Shown: positions 23,287 through 28,871 of the stretch, piece after piece
Layout: each line of letters opens with the position of its first letter
Position numbering within the stretch: position 1 is the first letter of the stretch
Assembly (NCBI GenBank): GCA_964348605.1
Contig: CAYGDC010000003.1
Coordinates: 1 to 28,871 of the forward strand
Source: JALOAR01 sp964348605
Lineage (GTDB): Bacteria > Patescibacteriota > Minisyncoccia > UBA6257 > Colwellbacteraceae
Direction of reading: 5' to 3'
Length of the DNA: 28,871 nucleotides
Made by a program: the position numbers and the translations under genes
The notes under the pieces: generated by a model
The model's input: the letters and a program-made list of their open reading frames with translations, nothing else
What the model was told of the DNA's origin: nothing
The model's database searches: none

Positions 23287-23428
23287 TAAGTCGTTTTTTA
23301 TTAAATAGTGGTGTGATTTCAAAAAAATGAACTGATTGCATTAACGAGCTCGGCAAACGAAATACTCTTAGGCCCTCTTTTTATCCGCCTCGCCTTAAGC
23401 CAGAGTGAAAAGGATAATGAAAACTAAA

Positions 23429-23460
23429 TACAGGCGAGGGCGTTAAGCCCGTCGCCTGTA
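23429..23460 (-). terminator. Terminator of the fur-like/queD-like pair
   Basis: TACAGGCGA (23429-23437) and TCGCCTGTA (23452-23460) are perfect arms, with an inner GGGC-gttaa-GCCC stem. On the minus strand it is followed by TTTAGTTTTC. It lies 26 bases beyond the QueD-like stop. The remaining gap, 23287-23428, shows no gene. Confidence 0.75.
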
Positions 23461-23486
23461 TCATTAAAAACATACTATTTGAAGCC

Positions 23487-23981
23487 TTATTTAAAATCCT
23501 TTGATGCCGCATTCATTGAAGACGAGCGGAAAGTAATCTTTTTGATTGGCATCTTGTCTTTAAGCAATTCGTAGAAAAGCTCGCAAAGATTCTCGCAAGT
23601 AGAAACTTTCTTAGTCACCACTATTCTGTATTCTGGGTAAGACCAAGCAAGTTCGTGATCTATCTTTTTAAGCGGAACGCAATGCTCTGGGTCGTTATTA
23701 ATGCCTGCCTTTTTGTATACGTCAATGACCGCATCAAGAAGCGGATCGCCTTCTTGAAACAATGATGCGTGGTGAAAATGATCGCAAACTTCCCATGCCT
23801 TTTTGAATCCATCTTTACAAGCGTGTGCAAATCCAGTTACTGGGTCTACTGTATCCTCAAGCTCAATTTCTAAAAGACCTGAATGACCATGAAGATGTTT
23901 AGCTTCTCTTGGCCAGTTCATAAATCGATGCGCGTATTGGAAATCGAGTTTTACGATTGATGTGTATTTATTGTCTGACAT
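23487..23981 (-). CDS. 6-carboxytetrahydropterin synthase / 6-pyruvoyl-tetrahydropterin synthase family (QueD-like)
   Basis: A 164-residue T-fold pterin enzyme homologue. Zinc ligands H18 (AHRF), H31 and H33 (HGHS) are present, as are a DHFHHASL segment (67-74) and STCENL (127-132), equivalent to the PTSENL substrate Glu region. In E. coli QueD the catalytic Cys sits in KCGRLHGHS; here the loop reads AKHLHGHS and the Cys is missing, so the reaction may differ from classical QueD. Cys55, Cys66, Cys101 and Cys129 exist elsewhere. An insertion of about 25 residues lies near 80-108. Twenty-six bases separate it from a Fur-family gene, and a terminator follows. No other queuosine or folate genes are in the window. 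Confidence 0.82.
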   Translation of the reverse strand: MSDNKYTSIVKLDFQYAHRFMNWPREAKHLHGHSGLLEIELEDTVDPVTGFAHACKDGFKKAWEVCDHFHHASLFQEGDPLLDAVIDVYKKAGINNDPEHCVPLKKIDHELAWSYPEYRIVVTKKVSTCENLCELFYELLKDKMPIKKITFRSSSMNAASKDFK

Positions 23982-24007
23982 AGCTGTAATTTATTTTTAA
24001 TTTAAAA

Positions 24008-24463
24008 TTATTTTCGACCTTTATTATCTTTTTTATTTTTACAATCTTTACAAATTCCATCCAAAACTATTTTCTGCCCTAATACTTGATGTTTATTTGT
24101 AATGCTTTCTGGTAATTTAATACTATCGTATTCTTTGTTTGTAAAATCAATAATTCTATTGCACTTCATGCAATGAAAGTGGTGATGTGGCTCTGTTATC
24201 GGATCGTATCTCTTTGCACTACCTTGCCATTCAGCGATTTTAACAATTCTGCTTTGGGCAAAAACAATCAATGTTCGATTAACGGTATCAAATGAGATAT
24301 TTGGTAGTTTTTGTTTAATTTTTTGATAAACAGCGTCAGCGGTAGGGTGATTGCGATTATCTGCAAGTTCACCTAAAATAACCATTCTTTGAGGAGTAAT
24401 TTTTAGTTTCGCTTTCCTTAGTATTTGAGCGATTTTTCCTGTTTCGCTATTATTACAATCCAC
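24008..24463 (-). CDS. Fur-family metalloregulator (Fur/Zur/PerR)
   Basis: With the GTG start at 24463 the product has 151 residues, normal for the family. The winged helix spans about 10-85 (KITPQRMVIL at 21-30; ISFDTVNRTL as the recognition helix). HHHFHCMKC (93-101) and CKDC (138-141) give the two CXXC pairs of the structural zinc site and the histidine cluster of the regulatory site. An upstream in-frame start at 24559 would add 32 residues, but those codons run through the promoter (TTGACA/CATAGT), so GTG is preferred. It is co-transcribed with the QueD-like gene. Zur proteins are known to control zinc-independent or alternative COG0720 paralogues in some bacteria, so a zinc role is plausible but unproven. 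Confidence 0.88.
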   Translation of the reverse strand: MDCNNSETGKIAQILRKAKLKITPQRMVILGELADNRNHPTADAVYQKIKQKLPNISFDTVNRTLIVFAQSRIVKIAEWQGSAKRYDPITEPHHHFHCMKCNRIIDFTNKEYDSIKLPESITNKHQVLGQKIVLDGICKDCKNKKDNKGRK

Positions 24464-24470
24464 ATTTATT

Positions 24471-24499
24471 ACTATGTAGGAATGATTATTATCTGTCAA
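24471..24499 (-). promoter_or_regulatory. Promoter of the fur-like gene
   Basis: TTGACA (24494-24499) and CATAGT (24471-24476) are 17 bases apart on the minus strand. The GTG at 24463 is seven bases after the -10, so the transcript is predicted to be leaderless. Confidence 0.55.
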
Positions 24500-24714
24500 G
24501 AAGTAAAAAAATAAATTCAGATTATTACCGAATTTAAAAAACACACTATCGCCCAACATGTCGTCTGTTTACCTCTGATACGACAAATTCTTTATAGTTT
24601 TTTAGTTTGATAATTCCTGTTAACTTGCTGGTCGATAGTTTGCTAAAGCTCGCTTTCGATCTAATTAATTAGGCTGCTAAACATAATAATTTTTCTTAAG
24701 AATTAAACCTTCCA

Positions 24715-24890
24715 GCAACGTTTAAATTGCAAAGCAATTTATTACGTTGCGGCGTGCGTTCGAAAAAATTCGAACAGATTTCGCCCAAAATTTGTAGGGC
24801 GGGCGAAATCCCCTCCCTTTTTTTTCGCCCGCCCGCAGAAGCAACCCTTTCGAATTGGACAATTTCAAGTTTTTCTTTGGCCCGTAGCAT
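24715..24890 (-). repeat. Hairpin-rich dispersed repeat with a spurious small ORF
   Basis: Three hairpins in a row: GCAACGT/ACGTTGC (24715-24750, with inner AAATTGC/GCAATTT), GTTCGAA-aaaa-TTCGAAC (24758-24775), and GATTTCGCCC/GGGCGAAATC (24777-24810). GGGCGGGCGA (24797-24806) can instead pair with TCGCCCGCCC (24825-24834), giving two exclusive folds. The block 24825-24876 is homologous to 21488-21539. A 70-residue frame (24696-24908, minus) crosses it, but the other copy has a stop in that frame, so it is best read as a repeat. The rest of the 24464-24937 gap, apart from the fur promoter, holds nothing I can name. Confidence 0.6.
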
Positions 24891-24937
24891 CCGTCTCTGA
24901 TAGGCCATTACTAGGGATTCACGGCTAAAATTTAGAA

Positions 24938-25630
24938 TTAAAACGATGCTTGTTTTAATTCTGTCCCAAGCTTATATTCTATTTCATTGTCTGACAACCA
25001 TCTTATAAAAGTGACCGCTCTAATTCTCGCGTCGGCATATTCAGCATCACTCAGACTGGCCTGACTAATAAGTGTTTCGGAATTCTTGACATATAATGCG
25101 CACATTATTTCAAAACAACCACCTTGATAAACGAAGCTTAGGCTGTTTGGAGAAAAACTAATAAACTCGTTTCCGAGATAATAGTCGCTCAACAAGTGAA
25201 CTGTCTCAGTGGAGCGCAAAAAAATACCAACGACTTTATCAGGAGGCAATATATCGCTTTCTATCGTAAAGCCAATTTTCATTCTATCCGGAGAAATAAC
25301 AACAGAAACAAATCTAGTTAAGTTTTTGAAGAATGTTTTATCCTCACAAAATATTTTGCGGTTCGGAGAACTTGTCAGGTTGTGTTCATTACATAACTGG
25401 CTTTCAGTTTTAAACCAATTGAAAATTGAATCATTATCAATAGACAACAAAATTTTATCACCAGAAACTATGCTCTTTTTGTCTGCTGAAAGTAGTGGGG
25501 CTTCTGATACAGAAATAATTGCATGTTCAATTTCTTGTTTTGAAAAGAACCTAAAATAGCCGACAATACCAATAACTATAATGACGGCCAAAATAATAGC
25601 TAATGCATTTGGAAATCCTTTTTGATTCAT
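24938..25630 (-). CDS. Single-pass membrane-anchored protein of unknown function
   Basis: A 230-residue protein with a short N-terminal cytoplasmic stretch (MNQKGFPNA), one hydrophobic helix (about 10-28) and a long outer domain with no family that I recognise. Four cysteines in the outer part (CNEH, FCED, GGCFEIMCALY) could form disulphides. MNQKGF-type N-termini followed by a helix are common in CPR proteins and resemble a type IV pilin-like leader, but the usual G-F-T-L-x-E processing context is incomplete. The neighbouring 167-residue protein has a similar single-anchor design. Unknown role, likely at the cell surface. Confidence 0.65.
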   Translation of the reverse strand: MNQKGFPNALAIILAVIIVIGIVGYFRFFSKQEIEHAIISVSEAPLLSADKKSIVSGDKILLSIDNDSIFNWFKTESQLCNEHNLTSSPNRKIFCEDKTFFKNLTRFVSVVISPDRMKIGFTIESDILPPDKVVGIFLRSTETVHLLSDYYLGNEFISFSPNSLSFVYQGGCFEIMCALYVKNSETLISQASLSDAEYADARIRAVTFIRWLSDNEIEYKLGTELKQASF

Positions 25631-25705
25631 ATTTGTTAATAAACGATTATCTATTTTTATAAACTTTCTTCTTTAGCAGTAATTAGTTCTTTTTAGTTAA
25701 ATGCT

Positions 25706-26209
25706 TTAGTCCGCAATTTCTTTTATGGAAGTTACATCAATTACACCTACTACATTATATTTATTACCATCAGGTCCTTTTATTTCTTCGGTACTAAATG
25801 TGCCGGATACTGCAACTCGCAAACCACCCACAGAAAATTTATATTCTGGATCAAGTTTCAAAAGATTTTTTAATCCATAATACTGATCATCCGTTCCCTT
25901 AAGGCCTATTGCACATTCCAGAGTTTGTACGCTCTCTCCGATTTTTGGTAAGCATATTATTTCACCAGAAATTGTGATTGGACCTACGGCTGGGATAGAT
26001 TGCTCTATTTCTTCAATAAAATGTTTATCATCGGGTGTCCAGCACTGCCTTGGATGCGATTCCCCAACTGGATAACCCGCGCGAGCACATTCTTTAAAAT
26101 TGGTAATTTTATCCGACAGAGGTGATGGTTGTCGATTTAGTGCAAAATAAATACCTACACCACCGAGAATGGCGGTGACCCCAATTATCCAAATAATTTT
26201 TTTATTCAT
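25706..26209 (-). CDS. Anchored protein with ECxxxGxPVxESxPRQC motif
   Basis: From the ATG at 26209 the product has 167 residues: an N-terminal helix (about 3-23), then NFKECARAGYPVGESHPRQC (near 36-55), a small two-cysteine module that I recall in many CPR and archaeal surface proteins, and a C-terminal beta-rich part with IICLPKIGESVQTLECAIGL, also a pattern I recall in such proteins. A GTG seven codons further upstream is possible but adds nothing conserved. Function unknown; both halves look extracytoplasmic with paired cysteines. The gap to the next gene, 26210-26486, holds an A/T-rich stretch and a tandem repeat. Confidence 0.72.
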   Translation of the reverse strand: MNKKIIWIIGVTAILGGVGIYFALNRQPSPLSDKITNFKECARAGYPVGESHPRQCWTPDDKHFIEEIEQSIPAVGPITISGEIICLPKIGESVQTLECAIGLKGTDDQYYGLKNLLKLDPEYKFSVGGLRVAVSGTFSTEEIKGPDGNKYNVVGVIDVTSIKEIAD

Positions 26210-26417
26210 ATGTTTATATAAATAATGCACCTTAATAATATTGCAGTATATAAGAATTTTATCTCTAATAATGTAATAATGTCCAAAAAATGAATTTAAT
26301 CAATAAAAATTCAAGAAACCCACCTCTGGTATTGATTTAAAAGAATCTGAATTTTCCCCGAAAAATGACTGTTTGTTGTAGAAGGACTTTGTTATGCTGT
26401 AATTTTAATAGATATTG

Positions 26418-26485
26418 CCTCCGCTCTTGTGAGTTCCGACAAAGCAAATCTCTCCTTCGCTCTTACGAGCTTCGGCGAAGCAAAG
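26418..26485. repeat. Two tandem 36-base units flanking tRNA-Ser(UGA)
   Basis: The units start around 26418 and 26454 and share CGCTCTT..GAG..(T/C)CG.C.AAGCAAA; across the 27-base core all six differences are transitions. The second unit contains GCTTCGGCGAAGC and abuts the tRNA 3' end. The same sequence, CTCTTACGAGCTTCG, occurs in reverse at 19101-19128 after the decayed tRNA-Ser(GGA) 3' end. The rest of 26210-26417 shows nothing recognised. Confidence 0.6.
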
Positions 26486-26486
26486 G

Positions 26487-26574
26487 CGGTGGGGGTGGGA
26501 TTCGAACCCACGATACCCTTTTGGGATATAACAGTTTTCAAGACTGTCTCCTTCAACCACTCGGACACCCCACC
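26487..26574 (-). tRNA. tRNA-Ser (anticodon UGA)
   Basis: An 88-base class II tRNA on the minus strand. The acceptor GGTGGGG pairs with CCCCACC, with discriminator G. The anticodon stem ACAGT/ACTGT encloses CTTGAAA, giving anticodon TGA. A long variable arm (TATATCCCAAAAGGGTAT) and GGTTCGAATCC are present. CCA is not encoded. Confidence 0.95.
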
Positions 26575-26664
26575 TTGATAAATTAATCTTAAACAGAATA
26601 GATGACTAATGACAAGGACTTTATTTTTTTACTTTTTTAATTTAAGCTAGTAAAGTCATTAAAA

Positions 26665-26735
26665 GGGCCTATAGTATAGCGGTAGAACGCCTCCATGGCA
26701 TGGAGGAGGTCGGGGTTCGACTCCCCGTAGGTCCA
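26665..26735 (+). tRNA. tRNA-Ala (anticodon GGC)
   Basis: A 71-base tRNA. The acceptor GGGCCTA pairs with TAGGTCC and keeps the G3-U70 wobble that identifies alanine tRNAs; the discriminator is A. The anticodon stem CCTCC/GGAGG encloses ATGGCAT, giving GGC. The D arm is short. CCA is not encoded. It diverges from tRNA-Ser(UGA) with 90 bases between them. Confidence 0.95.
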
Positions 26736-26737
26736 CT

Positions 26738-26761
26738 AAAAAACGGCTTTTGCCGTTTTTT
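26738..26761. terminator. Bidirectional terminator between tRNA-Ala and the FN3 gene
   Basis: AAAAAACGGC and GCCGTTTTTT pair around TTTT. A T-run follows on the plus strand (for the tRNA) and on the minus strand (for the FN3 gene, whose stop is at 26762-26764). Confidence 0.85.
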
Positions 26762-27190
26762 TTATCTTATTTTTACTCTAAGCGGAGATGAAGGAAGTCC
26801 TTCGCCAAACTCATTAATTGCCGTCACCCTATAATAATAAGTACCTCCAGACTCTACTTCTGCATCTATAAAAGTAGGCTGATCGCTACCGCCAATTATA
26901 AATTGGTGTTCAGAAGCACCGCCTCTATAAATACGATAGCCGGTGAGTCTTGATTTCATAATTGGTTGCCAAGTGAGAGTAACTTCGCCATGACGAACAT
27001 CGGCAGAAAGGTCTGTAATTCTTACTGGAACAGTGTCAAGCGAAATACCTGTTTCTATTCCAGCCATATTTAACGAAGCAGTGGATAAATCTCTAAAAGC
27101 CGTAATAGTATATTTAACTAAAAATCCGAAGCCAAAAACGACAACGAATAAAATTAAAAGTATTAATAATTGTCTATTGGTAGGAGCCAT
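26762..27190 (-). CDS. Membrane-anchored fibronectin type III domain protein
   Basis: A 142-residue protein: N-terminal helix (about 8-30), a short linker, then one FN3 domain (about 55-142) with the signature core ADVRHGEVTLTWQP, TGYRIYRG, SGGTYYYRVTAINEFGEG and the last strand SSPLRVKIR. FN3 domains bind proteins or carbohydrates, or act as spacers outside the cell. No catalytic domain is attached. It is 98 bases downstream of the HExxH protein and ends at a bidirectional terminator, so it may be the last gene of the leuS transcript. The ligand is unknown. Confidence 0.85.
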   Translation of the reverse strand: MAPTNRQLLILLILFVVVFGFGFLVKYTITAFRDLSTASLNMAGIETGISLDTVPVRITDLSADVRHGEVTLTWQPIMKSRLTGYRIYRGGASEHQFIIGGSDQPTFIDAEVESGGTYYYRVTAINEFGEGLPSSPLRVKIR

Positions 27191-27288
27191 GTTTTACATA
27201 TAAGCACATTTTAAACTAAAAGTCAAGATTAATAATATGTCACATTTAAAATTGGCTTTGGTAAACAATTAGCGAATTAAAATTAATT

Positions 27289-28311
27289 TTAGCGAGATAA
27301 GCCTCGTTGTATCTGCATCGCTCGCATTTGCTGTAGAGATTCCAAGTGCAAAACTCCGCTCTCTGCATTAGTACTCATATTACCAAGTAATCGAAAACTT
27401 GTTTCTCCAAAAGTTTTTTCAATAAATCGTGCAAGAAGCAAAAGTCGGCCGGTAAAATGCGCATTGAGAAATATTTTATAAACATCATCAGCGCTTTGAT
27501 ATTTGTCAGGAAATTGTTTTTGTATCTCAGTACAAAGATAATTTAGGACGTCCCTTTGTCGAGGATACGAAACAGTTTTCCAATCATCATTTCCCCTCTT
27601 ACTGATCCAAATAATGTCGTCTTCTGAAATTTCTTTTTTCTCGGCGAGCTTCTTTTTCATCTCCTTTGCTTCATCAGACATGAGCCACTCTTTTTCTTTT
27701 GCAAGTTCGGGGCAATCAAGAAGCTTAGCTAAAAGTCTTTTTTCTGTTTCAGCGACAATCGCCTCATGCAAGCCCGCGAAATGTTGATGATATCCGCGAT
27801 GACCGTATTTTTGTAACGCTCGTACTGTCACTCCTTCACGGTAAGGCGTTTTACTTACTTCATTGTTCTTTTCTTGAATCTCCACAGAAAAATGCGCCTT
27901 AAGGTGTAATAATTCATGCAAAGCGACAGCACCGAAATTAACAGGGTTATTGCGAAAATGTTGTGCGTTAAAAATTATTCCTTGCCTAATATTAGAAGCG
28001 ACAGCCGTTCCCTGATTACCTACTGTATCTTTATATAACTCTGGTGGAATAATATGAAAATTATCTACGGCAACATCATACGGCTCAATGCCTGCCTCTT
28101 GCATAAGTCTAGATGTTTCTTTGTTCGCGAATTGAATAAGAGCAAGCTCTTTATCAGATTTTGAATATTCAAGTTTTTCAAACTGCTCTTTCTCCTGCAA
28201 CGACAAAGACTCCAGGTGGCTAAAAAGGGCTTGCTGAATTTCTTTTCTGACTTGATCCTTTTTCTCGTTAGAAGCTTCGCCAACAATTCTTACTTCTCGT
28301 CCTTTTTCCAT
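27289..28311 (-). CDS. Putative HExxH zinc metalloprotein, function unknown
   Basis: A 340-residue protein without a signal peptide or membrane helix. It contains H132-E-L-L-H136 in VALHELLHLKAH, the zincin active-site motif, preceded by a strand-like IIFNAQHF. A conserved-looking LHEAIVAETEKRL (181-193) may supply a third, glutamate ligand, as in gluzincins. The N-terminal 60 residues and the middle (200-235) are highly charged and probably helical. I recognise no named peptidase family. It begins 24 bases after leuS on the same strand, so co-transcription with leuS is likely. Whether it is a protease, or uses zinc at all, is inference from the motif. Confidence 0.7.
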   Translation of the reverse strand: MEKGREVRIVGEASNEKKDQVRKEIQQALFSHLESLSLQEKEQFEKLEYSKSDKELALIQFANKETSRLMQEAGIEPYDVAVDNFHIIPPELYKDTVGNQGTAVASNIRQGIIFNAQHFRNNPVNFGAVALHELLHLKAHFSVEIQEKNNEVSKTPYREGVTVRALQKYGHRGYHQHFAGLHEAIVAETEKRLLAKLLDCPELAKEKEWLMSDEAKEMKKKLAEKKEISEDDIIWISKRGNDDWKTVSYPRQRDVLNYLCTEIQKQFPDKYQSADDVYKIFLNAHFTGRLLLLARFIEKTFGETSFRLLGNMSTNAESGVLHLESLQQMRAMQIQRGLSR

Positions 28312-28335
28312 AAAAATATTATTTATTATATTAAG

Positions 28336-28871
28336 CTAAGAAACAATATTAATAAGTCTTTCCGGCACAAAAAAGACTTTTTTAGGGGCGCTATTACCAA
28401 TTAAATTTTTAATTTTTTCTTCCGCAAGAACTATTTCTAAAACATCTTTTTCACTAAGCCCTTTTGCTACTTTAACAGTATGGCGAGTTTTGCCGTTAAT
28501 TTGAATTACTAAAATAAAACTATCTTGTTTTAAGGCTTTTTTATCATGTTCTGGCCATTTTACTTTATGCACGCTTGGTTTATTGCCAATTGCTGTCCAA
28601 AGCTCTTCGCTAATAAATGGAGCAAATGGCGCAAGTAAAATTAAAAATGTTTCAAAATCTTTTTTAGTTACTGCTTCTGGATTTTCTGTAAACACATTTA
28701 AAGCAATCATAAGTTCTGATATTGCTGTATTATATTTCAATAATTCAATATCTTCGGTGACTTCTTTAATTGTTTTATGCATATGTCGAGATAATTCCTT
28801 ATCTCGTTTAACAGCGTTAAAAGTTGCGCCAAAAGACCATATTCTGCCTAAAAATCTTATAACGCCAGCCA
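28336..28871 (-). CDS. leuS: Leucyl-tRNA synthetase, C-terminal part (5' end outside window)
   Basis: The minus-strand frame is open to the right edge and ends with TAG at 28336-28338, giving about 178 codons. It reads AGVIRFLGRIWSFGATFNAVKRDKE, then LSRHMHKTIKEVTEDIELLKYNTAISELMIALN, the class Ia anticodon-binding helical domain. It continues with LAPFAPFISEELWTAIG and the C-terminal domain (ILVIQINGKTRHTVKVAKGL), diagnostic for bacterial LeuRS. An internal ATG at 28782 is not the start; the frame continues upstream with LeuRS sequence. The catalytic and editing domains lie outside the window. Confidence 0.95.
   Translation of the reverse strand, partial: AGVIRFLGRIWSFGATFNAVKRDKELSRHMHKTIKEVTEDIELLKYNTAISELMIALNVFTENPEAVTKKDFETFLILLAPFAPFISEELWTAIGNKPSVHKVKWPEHDKKALKQDSFILVIQINGKTRHTVKVAKGLSEKDVLEIVLAEEKIKNLIGNSAPKKVFFVPERLINIVS

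Noticed and set aside
24464..24500. A Fur/Zur/PerR operator at the fur-like promoter
   Set aside because: AATAATCATT is partly symmetrical but matches no consensus well; A/T richness makes chance dyads likely.
24696..24908. A 70-residue minus-strand ORF as a real small protein
   Set aside because: It runs across three perfect hairpins, and the homologous copy at 21488-21539 has an in-frame stop. It is better described as a repeat.
26365..26586. A 73-residue plus-strand ORF
   Set aside because: It covers the tandem repeats and the whole of tRNA-Ser(UGA) on the opposite strand.
1052..28338. TGA reassigned to an amino acid
   Set aside because: TGA is absent as a stop, but all genes are full-length with TGA also absent as sense, so reassignment has no direct support in this window.

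Overview
This AT-rich window looks like a chromosomal piece of a small-genome candidate-phylum bacterium, most likely Patescibacteria/CPR and probably Parcubacteria. I infer this from short intergenic gaps, compact housekeeping enzymes, many small single-pass membrane proteins of CPR type, and tRNA genes that do not encode CCA. No rRNA or ribosomal protein is present, so the placement is an inference. All 27 stop codons that can be read are TAA (23) or TAG (4). None is TGA, and no gene needs TGA as sense.

Layout. (1) 1-955, minus: the N-terminal part of dnaX, running off the left edge. (2) 1052-12148, plus: a long cell-wall and chromosome cluster. It holds an L,D-transpeptidase/D,D-carboxypeptidase fusion, scpA, scpB, a second D,D-carboxypeptidase, mraY, a degenerate amidohydrolase homologue, ftsW, murG, gltX and an M23 murein hydrolase with a coiled coil. 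Genes overlap or abut, except for a gap with its own promoter before the amidohydrolase. (3) 12149-12570: a 422 bp gap with a two-repeat CRISPR-like unit (36/30/36), two further hairpins, a REP-like palindrome and the murC promoter. (4) murC (plus) runs tail-to-tail into rpoD (minus); dnaG and ddl lie upstream of rpoD on the minus strand. (5) 18255-19225: an RRM RNA-binding protein with a long leader, tRNA-Ser(GGA), and a hairpin-rich repeat ending in a decayed copy of the tRNA 3' end. (6) 19226-24463, minus: a membrane protein, a PP2C phosphatase with an extra C-terminal domain, a small membrane protein, a conserved hypothetical, a TspO-like protein, and a Fur-family regulator followed by a QueD-like enzyme. 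(7) 24464-28871: hairpin repeats, small anchored proteins, tRNA-Ser(UGA), tRNA-Ala(GGC), an FN3 protein, an HExxH protein and the C-terminal part of leuS.

How they fit together. MurC starts the UDP-MurNAc peptide and Ddl supplies D-Ala-D-Ala. MraY and MurG build lipid I and II, and the SEDS protein FtsW polymerises strands. The two S11 carboxypeptidases, the L,D-transpeptidase and the M23 hydrolase remodel the wall. ScpA/ScpB, DnaX, DnaG and RpoD tie this cluster to chromosome segregation, replication and transcription. MurD, MurE and MurF are not in the window.

Most interesting points: the orphan CRISPR-like unit whose repeat resembles type II-C repeats; the Ldt-carboxypeptidase fusion; the amidohydrolase homologue lacking its metal ligands inside the murein cluster; -10 boxes placed 6-8 nt before start codons, which implies leaderless mRNAs; the absence of TGA stops; and several families of dispersed palindromic repeats.
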